Below are positions 8,197-14,514 of a stretch of DNA of 15,606 nucleotides, in pieces. The DNA lies in NCBI GenBank assembly GCA_002314835.1, contig DCHM01000032.1, forward strand, positions 1 to 15,606, given 5' to 3'. The notes beneath the pieces were generated by a model. It had not been told where the DNA came from. It saw nothing but the letters and a program-made list of their open reading frames with translations, and did no database searches. Position numbers and translations under genes: made by a program. Position 1 is the first letter of the stretch; each line of letters opens with the position of its first letter. The DNA is from Clostridiales bacterium UBA1752. GTDB lineage: Bacteria > Bacillota > Clostridia > Oscillospirales > CAG-382.

Positions 8197-8239
8197 TGTA
8201 ACCTTTTTATGCTTTTTGCGACTATAGTTTATGAACGAC
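8197..8239 (+). promoter_or_regulatory. ECF-type promoter-like element, copy 2
   Basis: TGTAACC at 8197-8203, a T-rich 16-base spacer between GTAAC and CGAC, CGACT at 8219-8223 and a TTTATGAACGAC box at 8228-8239. The element ends about 28 bases before the start codon of member B, which fits a promoter with a short leader. Confidence 0.65.
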
Positions 8240-8267
8240 TTAAAAACCGGATATTCAGGAGGATAAA

Positions 8268-9056
8268 ATGAAAAAACTCATCACATTTGTTATATGCGTT
8301 GCCCTCGTATTAACGCTTTCGGTGCCTGCGCTCGCAAAGTGCGACAACACCGTATATTATCTATCCAATCTGTTTGCACTCAGCTATAACGGAGCTGAAA
8401 GTAATTACGGCGGCGCGTGCCGAGAAGCTAATATTCCAGATAACATATCGTTGATTATAGGCGGCGAAGCCAGTCATGAGACTGATTTAAACCGCGGATG
8501 CGGCAACGATTCAAACTATATCAGACTAATAAGGGGCAACTCTTTTGACGCCTCCGAGGCAATCAGAGACCTTGTGGTGCTCTACTTGCCTGTCGGTGAA
8601 GCGGCGCCAGAAACTATCGAGCGAAACGATATTTGCTACAACGTTGTAGGTGGGTATTCGATAGTTCATGACTACTTTATCTATAACAAAGCTATCTGGG
8701 AAAACGTCTTTGGATTTAACGAGAGACACGACGGCACTTGTGAGTATGAAGTTTATCTATATTATACCAAGGATACGCGTGCAGGCGAACCGATAACCGA
8801 CCTCAAGTTTTATTTTGACTATGAAAACAGAAACCAGCCCAATCTGATCCCGACCACAGACGGCGAGCCTGCAAACTTTAATCACGGCTACGGCGGCAGA
8901 GTTACATATCTGCAAATCCTCAGAGAGCAGGTTGACACCGGCTCGGTATTTGCAGGCAGCACGAGCATTGCCGTTGTATGCGCAGGCGTGGTAGTCATAC
9001 TTGCCGCAGGAGCATTTGTTATTGTAAAAAGCAAAAAGAAAAAGCAGTCCGTATAA
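8268..9056 (+). CDS. Exported membrane-anchored protein of the YYTKD-RAG-PIT family, member B
   Basis: 262 residues, start ATG five bases after AGGAGG. Signal peptide 1-23 (ends A-L-A). The extracellular part shows the three repeated segments especially clearly: GGEASHETDLNRGCGNDSNY with IRLIR (65-89) and IRDLVVLY (99-106), FNERHDGTCEYEVYLYYTKD (149-168) with RAGEPITDLKFYFD (171-184), and GEPANFNHGYGG with YLQILR (199-219). Segments 1 and 3 align residue by residue around G-E-x4-[DN]-[LF]-N-x-G-x-G. The end has G-S-V-F (225-228), a membrane helix (about 233-253) and K-S-K-K-K-K. The C-terminal half is nearly the same as in member A, while the N-terminal half differs more. It is a single-gene unit with two possible promoters. 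Function unknown; extracellular binding is a reasonable guess. Confidence 0.85.
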   Translation: MKKLITFVICVALVLTLSVPALAKCDNTVYYLSNLFALSYNGAESNYGGACREANIPDNISLIIGGEASHETDLNRGCGNDSNYIRLIRGNSFDASEAIRDLVVLYLPVGEAAPETIERNDICYNVVGGYSIVHDYFIYNKAIWENVFGFNERHDGTCEYEVYLYYTKDTRAGEPITDLKFYFDYENRNQPNLIPTTDGEPANFNHGYGGRVTYLQILREQVDTGSVFAGSTSIAVVCAGVVVILAAGAFVIVKSKKKKQSV

Positions 9057-9114
9057 CCCGAGCACACTGAGTACGCAGTTATAATTTTTCGTTTATAATT
9101 TTTTGTAAAAATAC

Positions 9115-9142
9115 TTGCTTTATTTTTGCTTCATGGTATAAT
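9115..9142 (+). promoter_or_regulatory. Vegetative promoter with extended -10
   Basis: -35 TTGCTT (9115-9120), 16-base spacer, -10 TATAAT (9137-9142) preceded by TGG, an extended -10. It serves the membrane protein gene starting at 9174. A GTAAC soon after it has no CGAC partner, so no ECF-like element is called. Confidence 0.65.
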
Positions 9143-9173
9143 TGTAACACAATAACGTAAAAGGAGCTACATT

Positions 9174-9812
9174 ATGCAAAAAAGTAATACGGCTGCAAAA
9201 ATCATTGCATTAATTCTCATCATGCTTACCCTCATCGGTAATTTGACGTTGGCTATCGTAAGAGTAAAACCAAACCCCATTATTTACAGTGTCGTAGTTT
9301 TATTCATAGCCTACTATGCTATGTTCGGCTACAATAAGCCGCACGGCAATTTATTAAGATACGTTATGCTGTTTTTCGCTCTGGGCGAGATAGTAATACT
9401 GTTTTTCCACAACGGTATGGGCAGTAACAACATCAGCATAGGTCTGCACGTGCTCGCTATTAGCATTATCGTTTACGTTGCGGGCAGGCTTAACAAGGTT
9501 AAGCAAAATTGCGTACTTATTCCTTTGGCATTTGCACTTTTTATCGCGAGCGTTATCATTACTCTGCCGGGCGTTCAGACTCCTCCGACCGATATGCCTA
9601 TTGACATTGAGTCCGCAACTTCGGCAACGGCGGAGCTTCCTCCCGAGATGCCCGAAATGCTGCAAAGCGTATTTGAAAGAATAGTTTCGGGCTTTACTTC
9701 TTTTTCTAACGCTATCGTTTGCTGGGTTCTCGGTACTGCGTACTTTTTAAGATACAGACAGCATAAAGCAGCAGGTCTTGACGACAAGCCTGTTGAAGAA
9801 ACGAATAACTAA
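9174..9812 (+). CDS. Small polytopic membrane protein of unknown function
   Basis: 212 residues with about six hydrophobic segments (near 8-28, 35-51, 60-78, 86-104, 112-131 and 174-192). An acidic, proline-rich loop follows the fifth (134-162, with PPTDMPIDIE and ELPPEMPEM), and the C-terminal tail is polar. I see no catalytic motif and recognise no family. The start is supported by AAAGGAG eight bases upstream, and the gene has its own vegetative promoter and terminator, so it is a single transcription unit. Its place between surface-protein genes may be incidental. Confidence 0.75.
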   Translation: MQKSNTAAKIIALILIMLTLIGNLTLAIVRVKPNPIIYSVVVLFIAYYAMFGYNKPHGNLLRYVMLFFALGEIVILFFHNGMGSNNISIGLHVLAISIIVYVAGRLNKVKQNCVLIPLAFALFIASVIITLPGVQTPPTDMPIDIESATSATAELPPEMPEMLQSVFERIVSGFTSFSNAIVCWVLGTAYFLRYRQHKAAGLDDKPVEETNN

Positions 9813-9816
9813 ACCA

Positions 9817-9842
9817 AAAGGACGGCAAAACTGCCGTCCTTT
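9817..9842. terminator. Bidirectional terminator between convergent genes
   Basis: A perfect 11-base stem (AAAGGACGGCA with TGCCGTCCTTT) and a four-base loop. It is followed by TTAATTTT on the plus strand and by CCTTTTGGTTT on the minus strand. It lies between the ends of the membrane protein gene and the hydrolase gene and can serve both. Confidence 0.9.
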
Positions 9843-9865
9843 AATTTTGCTTTTAGCCGTATTTG

Positions 9866-11677
9866 TTATTTTTTGAGCTTGATGATTACGATTACCGCGG
9901 CGACGACAAGCAGTGCCGCACCGAGCGCGATATACAGCCACGGAGACGCGCCCTTTTGCTCGGCGGCAGGCTCCTCCGAGACGCTGCTTGCTCCTGCATC
10001 CGAGTTGTCGTCAGCTACACTCTCGGGAGCCGATTCGGCTATGCTTTCGGCTAAAGATTCGGCTTCGCTCTCGTCAGGGTTAATAGGATTAAGTGCCAAA
10101 ACGACCTTGTCTATGCAGATAGTATAATTGACGTACTTTGCGGCTATCTCTATCTTGACGCAGAGCGTGTTTTGTGGCAGAGCGTCACATTCTACGTCGT
10201 ACGAATAGTAGTTGTAGGTAGGGTTTGCGTTTTCGTATATCAGCACGCCTTCGCCACGCGAGAGGTTAATCTGCTGCTCCGTGCCGCCTTGCTCGGTTAT
10301 GGCGTAGAGCGTGATAAAGCCGTTGACGTCGGCAGGCAAAAAGCCCGGGATAGCCGACAGACTGAGCTTAACGTCGGTAATATATCTGTTTTTGACCGAA
10401 TACATAAAGTAGCCGCTTTCGCCGTTGCCGACCTTATAAATTACCGTTTGCTTGATGTATGGGTCAGCCGTGGTCTTGACGTTGGAGGACTGCACGACGT
10501 GCGACATATCGTCAAAGTCGTCGGTGCCGTCCCACGACGGGTCGGTTTGATTGCCCTGCCAAGGGTCTTCGTTTACTATTATCGGGTCAACCCAGCTTAC
10601 GGCGGTTTCGGCAAATCTGTAGGTCGCAAAAGCCTCGGCAATTTCGGTTCCGCCCACGTCTATGCGCCGTGCACCCTGCAAAAAGCTCTTGCACGACATC
10701 CAGACGTATCCGTCCTGCTCGGCGTAGGTCTGCGTTGCTATCGCCTTGCCGTCTGCCGAAACGGTGACCTTGGAGGCTTCGGAGGCTTTAACCTTGATTT
10801 TGACGTCGAGGAAGGTCTTGCCGCTCTCTGCGACGTAAGAGGTCTGCGTCTTGTAAATGCCGTCGTTCTGCGAAAAAAGCCACGGCAGCATTTCGGGCTC
10901 AGACATCGCCTTAAACCATATACCGTGGTCGGCTCCCTCGTAGGTAGTAAATCTGAAGTTAGGGTTGCCGCAAGCGGTTATCGCGTCGGCGAGCGCCTTG
11001 TCGCAGTCGTAGTCAACCGCCGCGTCTGCCGTGCCGTGAAACGCCCATACGGGGAGGAGCGAAAGCAGAGGCGCCTTTGAAATATCGCCTGCACCGCAGA
11101 TAGGCACTGCGGCGTCTATCAGCCCGGGGTATCTCGTTATCAGCTCGTAGGTGCCGTAGCCGCCCATCGAAACGCCTACGCAGTAGGTGCGCTTTGAGAC
11201 AGTGTGATAGACCGTTTTGGCTTGCTCTATCAGCTCCTTGGCGGCAACGAGCGCCTTGGTAGCCGTCAGCTCGTCTTGGCGGTAGTCCTGTCTCGGACCT
11301 TCGCCGATGAGGACCTTGGCGCGGTCAATCCACTCCTGTCCGCCGTCCCAGCTCGCTATGGGTGCGAGGATGACGGCTTTGTATCCGCGCTTAAAGATTT
11401 CGGTACGCAGGTATTCGTAGCCCGAAATGTCGGTGTCGCCGCCTATGCCGTGCATATAGACTACGAGCGGATAATCCGTCGTCCCGTCAAAGCCCGTCGG
11501 CGTGCAAACGTAATAGCTTATCGTTTCGCCGTTTGACGCGGTGAAAGAGAGCTTTTGCTGTGTATAAGGTATGTTGCTTTGATTAACGCTGTCCATGTTG
11601 ACCTCCAGAGCGGCTGTGCATACCGACAGTAAAACCGTCAAGTTAAGCAGCACCGCCGTAAAAAATGCTTTTTTCAT
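9866..11677 (-). CDS. Membrane-anchored extracellular alpha/beta-hydrolase (esterase-like)
   Basis: 603 residues with a signal peptide (about 1-23). Residues about 40-270 form an alpha/beta-hydrolase of the PHB-depolymerase or carbohydrate-esterase type: oxyanion-region H-G-I-G-G (76-80), nucleophile S170 in G-V-S-M-G, acid D218 in HGTADAAVD, and H251 in GADHGIW. Residues about 275-535 look like beta-rich modules that may bind a substrate such as polysaccharide. A Glu-Ser-Ala-rich linker (535-575) resembles a wall-spanning stalk and leads to a membrane helix (about 579-599) with a basic end. The anchor lacks the G-S-x-F motif of the neighbouring family. The ATG follows AGGAG, and the gene has its own near-consensus promoter and shares a terminator with its convergent neighbour. 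Base composition seems more GC-rich than the c-di-GMP genes. The fold and triad are clear; the substrate is unknown. Confidence 0.85.
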   Translation of the reverse strand: MKKAFFTAVLLNLTVLLSVCTAALEVNMDSVNQSNIPYTQQKLSFTASNGETISYYVCTPTGFDGTTDYPLVVYMHGIGGDTDISGYEYLRTEIFKRGYKAVILAPIASWDGGQEWIDRAKVLIGEGPRQDYRQDELTATKALVAAKELIEQAKTVYHTVSKRTYCVGVSMGGYGTYELITRYPGLIDAAVPICGAGDISKAPLLSLLPVWAFHGTADAAVDYDCDKALADAITACGNPNFRFTTYEGADHGIWFKAMSEPEMLPWLFSQNDGIYKTQTSYVAESGKTFLDVKIKVKASEASKVTVSADGKAIATQTYAEQDGYVWMSCKSFLQGARRIDVGGTEIAEAFATYRFAETAVSWVDPIIVNEDPWQGNQTDPSWDGTDDFDDMSHVVQSSNVKTTADPYIKQTVIYKVGNGESGYFMYSVKNRYITDVKLSLSAIPGFLPADVNGFITLYAITEQGGTEQQINLSRGEGVLIYENANPTYNYYSYDVECDALPQNTLCVKIEIAAKYVNYTICIDKVVLALNPINPDESEAESLAESIAESAPESVADDNSDAGASSVSEEPAAEQKGASPWLYIALGAALLVVAAVIVIIKLKK

Positions 11678-11709
11678 TTTTGTTATCTCCTGTTTGCCGT
11701 TCTGTGATT

Positions 11710-11738
11710 ATTATACCGCAGAGCAAGCTATAATGCAA
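11710..11738 (-). promoter_or_regulatory. Vegetative promoter of the hydrolase gene
   Basis: Minus-strand reading: -35 TTGCAT (11733-11738), 17-base spacer, -10 TATAAT (11710-11715). It is divergent from the promoters of the lipoprotein gene at 11880, whose -35 box lies only 24 bases away. Confidence 0.78.
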
Positions 11739-11761
11739 GACGGCAAAAAGAAACAAAACGC

Positions 11762-11790
11762 TTGATTTGTTATTTTGCCTGTGTTATAAT
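11762..11790 (+). promoter_or_regulatory. Vegetative promoter of the first lipoprotein gene
   Basis: -35 TTGATT (11762-11767), 17-base spacer, -10 TATAAT (11785-11790). It lies upstream of the ECF-like element, as in the member B gene. Confidence 0.72.
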
Positions 11791-11813
11791 GATAAAAATT
11801 TTTTATAAAAATA

Positions 11814-11855
11814 CGTAACGTTTTTTGTTTTTTTGCGACTTGGGTTATTGAAAAC
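11814..11855 (+). promoter_or_regulatory. ECF-type promoter-like element, copy 3
   Basis: CGTAACG at 11814-11820, an almost pure T spacer of 16 bases between GTAAC and CGAC, CGACT at 11836-11840 and a TTATTGAAAAC box at 11845-11855. The lipoprotein start codon follows 24 bases later. Confidence 0.62.
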
Positions 11856-11879
11856 AAAAAAACATCAGAGGAAAACGAA

Positions 11880-13043
11880 ATGAAAAAACAGCTTATCACG
11901 CTTTTAGCACTGACCATGGCTTTATGTGCCGTGCTCTGCAGCTGCCAATTTTTGAGCGTGGATTTTAACGGTCAAGTCAACGTCGGCACCGTATTTCCCA
12001 CGCAGGACACGACTTACAGCAAGGGCGCTACCGTCACCATAGACGGCACTACCGAGTACTACGAGGACATCGCAACCGCTTGGATTGCCGCAAACACCGC
12101 TACCGACAAGGCAGTCACTGTCAAACTTTATCAGGACTGGGTTGCTGTCGGAGGCAAGTTTTACAACATTAAGACAAACGGCTTTGCAGCTTTTGGTTAT
12201 CCGGTATTAGAGCCCAGAATGTCGCAAACCGAGGCAGGCGCTCTGCCTTTTGTTCTCGACCTCAACTGCCACACCATTGACGCTACCGACGGCGGCGACG
12301 CTATAAACTTTAGATGTCTGGCACTGAGTAAGGGAGAGCACGATGACGATTTGTTTTACGGCGACGTGACAATTCAAAACGGCACGCTCATCGGCGGACA
12401 CGCTTCCAACGGCGCAAACATCGATATCGTCACACAGCGCAATACCGTTACGCTCAAAAACCTCGTCATTAAAAACGGCACCGCGACCAATCGTGGCGGC
12501 GGCGTAGGATTATTTGGCAAACATACCGTTTTGTACGTCATCGGTTGCACTATCGAAAACAACACTGCAGGCTTTGAAAGCGGCGCTCTTTGCAGCTACT
12601 ATGACGCTACCGTTTACATTCAGGATACCGTTATGCGCGGCAATAGCGCAGAATATTACGGCGGCGCTATCAGAATCTTTAATAAGACCAACCTCCATTT
12701 TTCGGGCAACGTAGTTATCAAGGATAACACCGTTTCGGGTACCGCAGACAACCTTTATGTTGAAAATTCGTGTGGACTGCTCTTTAACGATATCGACAGT
12801 CTCGAAGCTTCGTCTTATATCGGCATCACCTATTCCGACGGCGAAGGCGCATTGACCGAAAAAGTCGCAAAGACCGAGCACACGGGTATTTTAAAAGTAT
12901 TCGTAGCCGACAAGGCAAATTACAAGGTGGCGTTTATCGACGAGACGACTCCCGTCGAAATCCCTGCCAACGGCTGCGACCCTGCTCGCATTGACAACGT
13001 TCCCACCGGCTACGGCTGGTATAAGGTCGTACCTGCAAATTAA
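11880..13043 (+). CDS. Surface lipoprotein with beta-helix-like repeats, first copy
   Basis: 387 residues. The signal peptide ends in a lipobox L19-C20-S21-C22, so lipidation on C22 and anchoring in the cytoplasmic membrane are expected. Residues 28-90 form a conserved N-terminal module shared with the next gene. From about 120 to 295 the chain has short repeated strands typical of right-handed parallel beta-helices: VTIQNGTLIGG, LKNLVIKNGTATNRGGG, YVIGCTIENN, VYIQDTVMRGN and FSGNVVIKDN, with G-G-A/G turns resembling polymorphic membrane-protein repeats. Such folds are common in adhesins and polysaccharide-active proteins. It ends in PTGYGWYKV, as does its paralog. The start is supported by AGAGG eight bases upstream. 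No catalytic site is evident, and the function is unknown. Confidence 0.83.
   Translation: MKKQLITLLALTMALCAVLCSCQFLSVDFNGQVNVGTVFPTQDTTYSKGATVTIDGTTEYYEDIATAWIAANTATDKAVTVKLYQDWVAVGGKFYNIKTNGFAAFGYPVLEPRMSQTEAGALPFVLDLNCHTIDATDGGDAINFRCLALSKGEHDDDLFYGDVTIQNGTLIGGHASNGANIDIVTQRNTVTLKNLVIKNGTATNRGGGVGLFGKHTVLYVIGCTIENNTAGFESGALCSYYDATVYIQDTVMRGNSAEYYGGAIRIFNKTNLHFSGNVVIKDNTVSGTADNLYVENSCGLLFNDIDSLEASSYIGITYSDGEGALTEKVAKTEHTGILKVFVADKANYKVAFIDETTPVEIPANGCDPARIDNVPTGYGWYKVVPAN
11934..12021 (+). repeat. 88-base near-identical block shared with 13173-13260
   Basis: This block covers the lipobox and the start of the mature lipoprotein. It differs from the copy in the next gene at only three of 88 positions by direct comparison. 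The flanking signal peptide and the downstream beta-helix regions differ far more. Confidence 0.88.
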
Positions 13044-13053
13044 CAATAAAAAC

Positions 13054-13096
13054 TGTAACTTTTGATTTGTTTTTGCAACTTTGTTTATGTAAAGAC
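13054..13096 (+). promoter_or_regulatory. ECF-type promoter-like element, copy 4, with altered -10 box
   Basis: TGTAACT at 13054-13060, a T-rich 16-base spacer between GTAAC and the next box, CAACT at 13076-13080 in place of CGACT, and a TTTATGTAAAGAC box at 13084-13096. It lies 22 bases before the start codon of the second lipoprotein. No vegetative promoter is seen in this 75-base gap, nor a terminator after the first lipoprotein gene, so read-through from that gene is likely as well. Confidence 0.55.
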
Positions 13097-13118
13097 AAAA
13101 GCGTTAGGAGTATAAAAA

Positions 13119-14330
13119 ATGAAAAAACACATTATCGCACTTATCGCACTGACTGCGGTTATCTGCTCGGCACTCTGCAGCTGCCAATTTTGGAGCGTGG
13201 ATTTTAACGGTCAAGTCAATATCGGCACCGTATTTCCCACGCAGGACACGACTTACAGCACCGGCGCCACGGTAACGATAGACGGCAAAACCGATTATTA
13301 TGCCGACATAATCGAGGCTTGGTCCGCCGCAAACTCGGTCATCGACAAGGCAGTAACGGTCAAGTTTTATCAGGACTTGGTTGCAACCGGTAGCCTTGGA
13401 CCCAACGGCACCCCGGGCATTAGCGGCACCGCAGGCTATCTCACTATTTGCGAGAGAGGCGCGTGCGACGAATCAAACCTTGACGCGACTGCGTTTGTCC
13501 TCGACCTCAACGGTCACACCATTGACGCAGGCAATCAGACCGACACCGTCGTATTCAGAGCACTGGGTATCAACGCGTACATGGGAGATTACTGGAAGGG
13601 CAACGTCACCGTCCAAAACGGCATACTCAAGGGCGGCTACGGCAAAGAAGGCGCAGGTCTGCGCGTCGCGGCAAAAAAGTCCAACGTTTATCTCAAAAAC
13701 CTCATTATAGAGGACAATTATTCTTATCAGGTCAGCGGAGGTATCGAAGCCTCGGGCTCTTATTACACACTCACCATGATAGGCTGCACGGTTCGCAATA
13801 ACAAGAGCATCGCCGCAGACCCCACGCTCGTCACGGGCGGCGGCGGTATGCGTATATGCGGCAACAGCATCAAGCTCTCGCTGCAGGACTGCGCTATCAC
13901 CGGCAACGTAACGAGCGGCTTGGGCGGAGGTATATACGCTTACAAAAACACTCAGATTGCACTGTCCGGCACCGTCGTTATCAGCGGCAATACTTCAAAA
14001 GGCGAATCCGGCGAGGTTGCAAACAATCTGGCTATTGACATCCCCGTTAGTCCCGACGATATGTACGGCACTTACTTTACGAGCCTCGAAGGTCTGTTGC
14101 CTTCGTCCGATGTCGGCATTACGTTGTTTGGCGGCAGCGTGGGCTATCTGACCGAAAAAGTCAAAACCCAATCCGGTGCCAACGTGCTCAGGGCTCTCAA
14201 ATCCGACGTCAGCGGCTATGAGGTCGCGCTCAAGCCCGAAACCGAATGGGTCGAGGGCGACGGTTGTGACGACGACGGCTATGAACGCCCGACAGGCTAC
14301 GGTTGGTTTATCTTCCAAGCGGACGACTGA
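13119..14330 (+). CDS. Surface lipoprotein with beta-helix-like repeats, second copy
   Basis: 403 residues, a tandem paralog of the preceding gene with the same lipobox L19-C20-S21-C22. The first mature residues (CQFWSVDFNGQVN and onward to about 90) are almost unchanged. The body diverges but keeps the same plan: VTVQNGILKGG, LKNLIIEDN, MIGCTVRNN, LQDCAITGN with LGGGIYAYKN, and LSGTVVISGN, which are beta-helix-like rungs with Gly-rich turns. The protein ends in PTGYGWFIF. The region after the lipobox block contains an insertion (GPNGTPGISG) not seen in the first copy. ATG is preceded by AGGAG. A terminator follows, so the two lipoprotein genes probably form one transcription unit with an internal promoter. 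Confidence 0.83.
   Translation: MKKHIIALIALTAVICSALCSCQFWSVDFNGQVNIGTVFPTQDTTYSTGATVTIDGKTDYYADIIEAWSAANSVIDKAVTVKFYQDLVATGSLGPNGTPGISGTAGYLTICERGACDESNLDATAFVLDLNGHTIDAGNQTDTVVFRALGINAYMGDYWKGNVTVQNGILKGGYGKEGAGLRVAAKKSNVYLKNLIIEDNYSYQVSGGIEASGSYYTLTMIGCTVRNNKSIAADPTLVTGGGGMRICGNSIKLSLQDCAITGNVTSGLGGGIYAYKNTQIALSGTVVISGNTSKGESGEVANNLAIDIPVSPDDMYGTYFTSLEGLLPSSDVGITLFGGSVGYLTEKVKTQSGANVLRALKSDVSGYEVALKPETEWVEGDGCDDDGYERPTGYGWFIFQADD
13173..13260 (+). repeat. 88-base near-identical block shared with 11934-12021
   Basis: Second copy of the block described at 11934-12021, at the same place in the paralogous gene. The three mismatches are single-base changes; two of them are adjacent. Confidence 0.88.
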
Positions 14331-14360
14331 TTTAATGTAATAAATCCAGACGGGATTTTA

Positions 14361-14398
14361 ACGGCCGAAAAAGTTTTTTGCTTTTCGGTCGTTTTTTT
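14361..14398 (+). terminator. Intrinsic terminator after the lipoprotein pair
   Basis: A stem of about 12 pairs (ACGGCCGAAAAAG with CTTTTCGGTCGT, one G-T pair and one bulged A), a short T-rich loop and a run of seven T. It lies 31 bases after the stop codon at 14330. Confidence 0.88.
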
Positions 14399-14406
14399 GA
14401 AAACCA

Positions 14407-14448
14407 TGTAACCTTTTGCATACGTTTTGCGACTGTACTTTTGAAAGC
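14407..14448 (+). promoter_or_regulatory. ECF-type promoter-like element, copy 5
   Basis: TGTAACC at 14407-14413, 17-base spacer between GTAAC and CGAC, CGACT at 14430-14434 and an ACTTTTGAAAGC box at 14437-14448. As in copy 1, it lies upstream of the vegetative promoter of the same gene. Confidence 0.65.
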
Positions 14449-14457
14449 AAAATAATG

Positions 14458-14486
14458 TTGCTTATTGCAAAGCAATATGTTATAAT
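14458..14486 (+). promoter_or_regulatory. Vegetative promoter upstream of member C
   Basis: -35 TTGCTT (14458-14463), 17-base spacer, -10 TATAAT (14481-14486). The leader to the ATG at 14515 is about 22 bases and contains AAAAGGGGTATT, nearly the same as the leader of the 691-residue protein gene. Confidence 0.72.
14464..14476. repeat. 13-base perfect palindrome inside the member C promoter
   Basis: ATTGC-AAA-GCAAT fills most of the spacer between the -35 and -10 boxes. A repressor bound here would block the vegetative promoter, so it is a candidate operator. No second copy was seen at the other promoters, so it may be chance. Confidence 0.3.
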
Positions 14487-14514
14487 GCAATAAATACTAA
14501 AAGGGGTATTGATT

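Noticed and set aside
9066..9090. Hairpin after member B as terminator
   Set aside because: Only four or five pairs (ACTG with CAGT) before a T-rich run; too weak to call.
9144..9148. GTAAC upstream of the membrane protein gene as a sixth ECF-like element
   Set aside because: No CGAC or CAAC follows at 16-17 bases, and the position directly follows a good vegetative -10 box.
10172..11080. 302-codon open frame on the plus strand
   Set aside because: It lies wholly opposite the hydrolase gene, whose triad, signal peptide, promoter and ribosome site are clear. Its product is rich in Arg and Val with no motif, a typical antisense shadow in GC-richer DNA.
14509..14514. TTG at 14509 as start of member C
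   Set aside because: It begins only two bases after the ribosome site, while the ATG at 14515 has normal spacing and gives the family's MKKL start.
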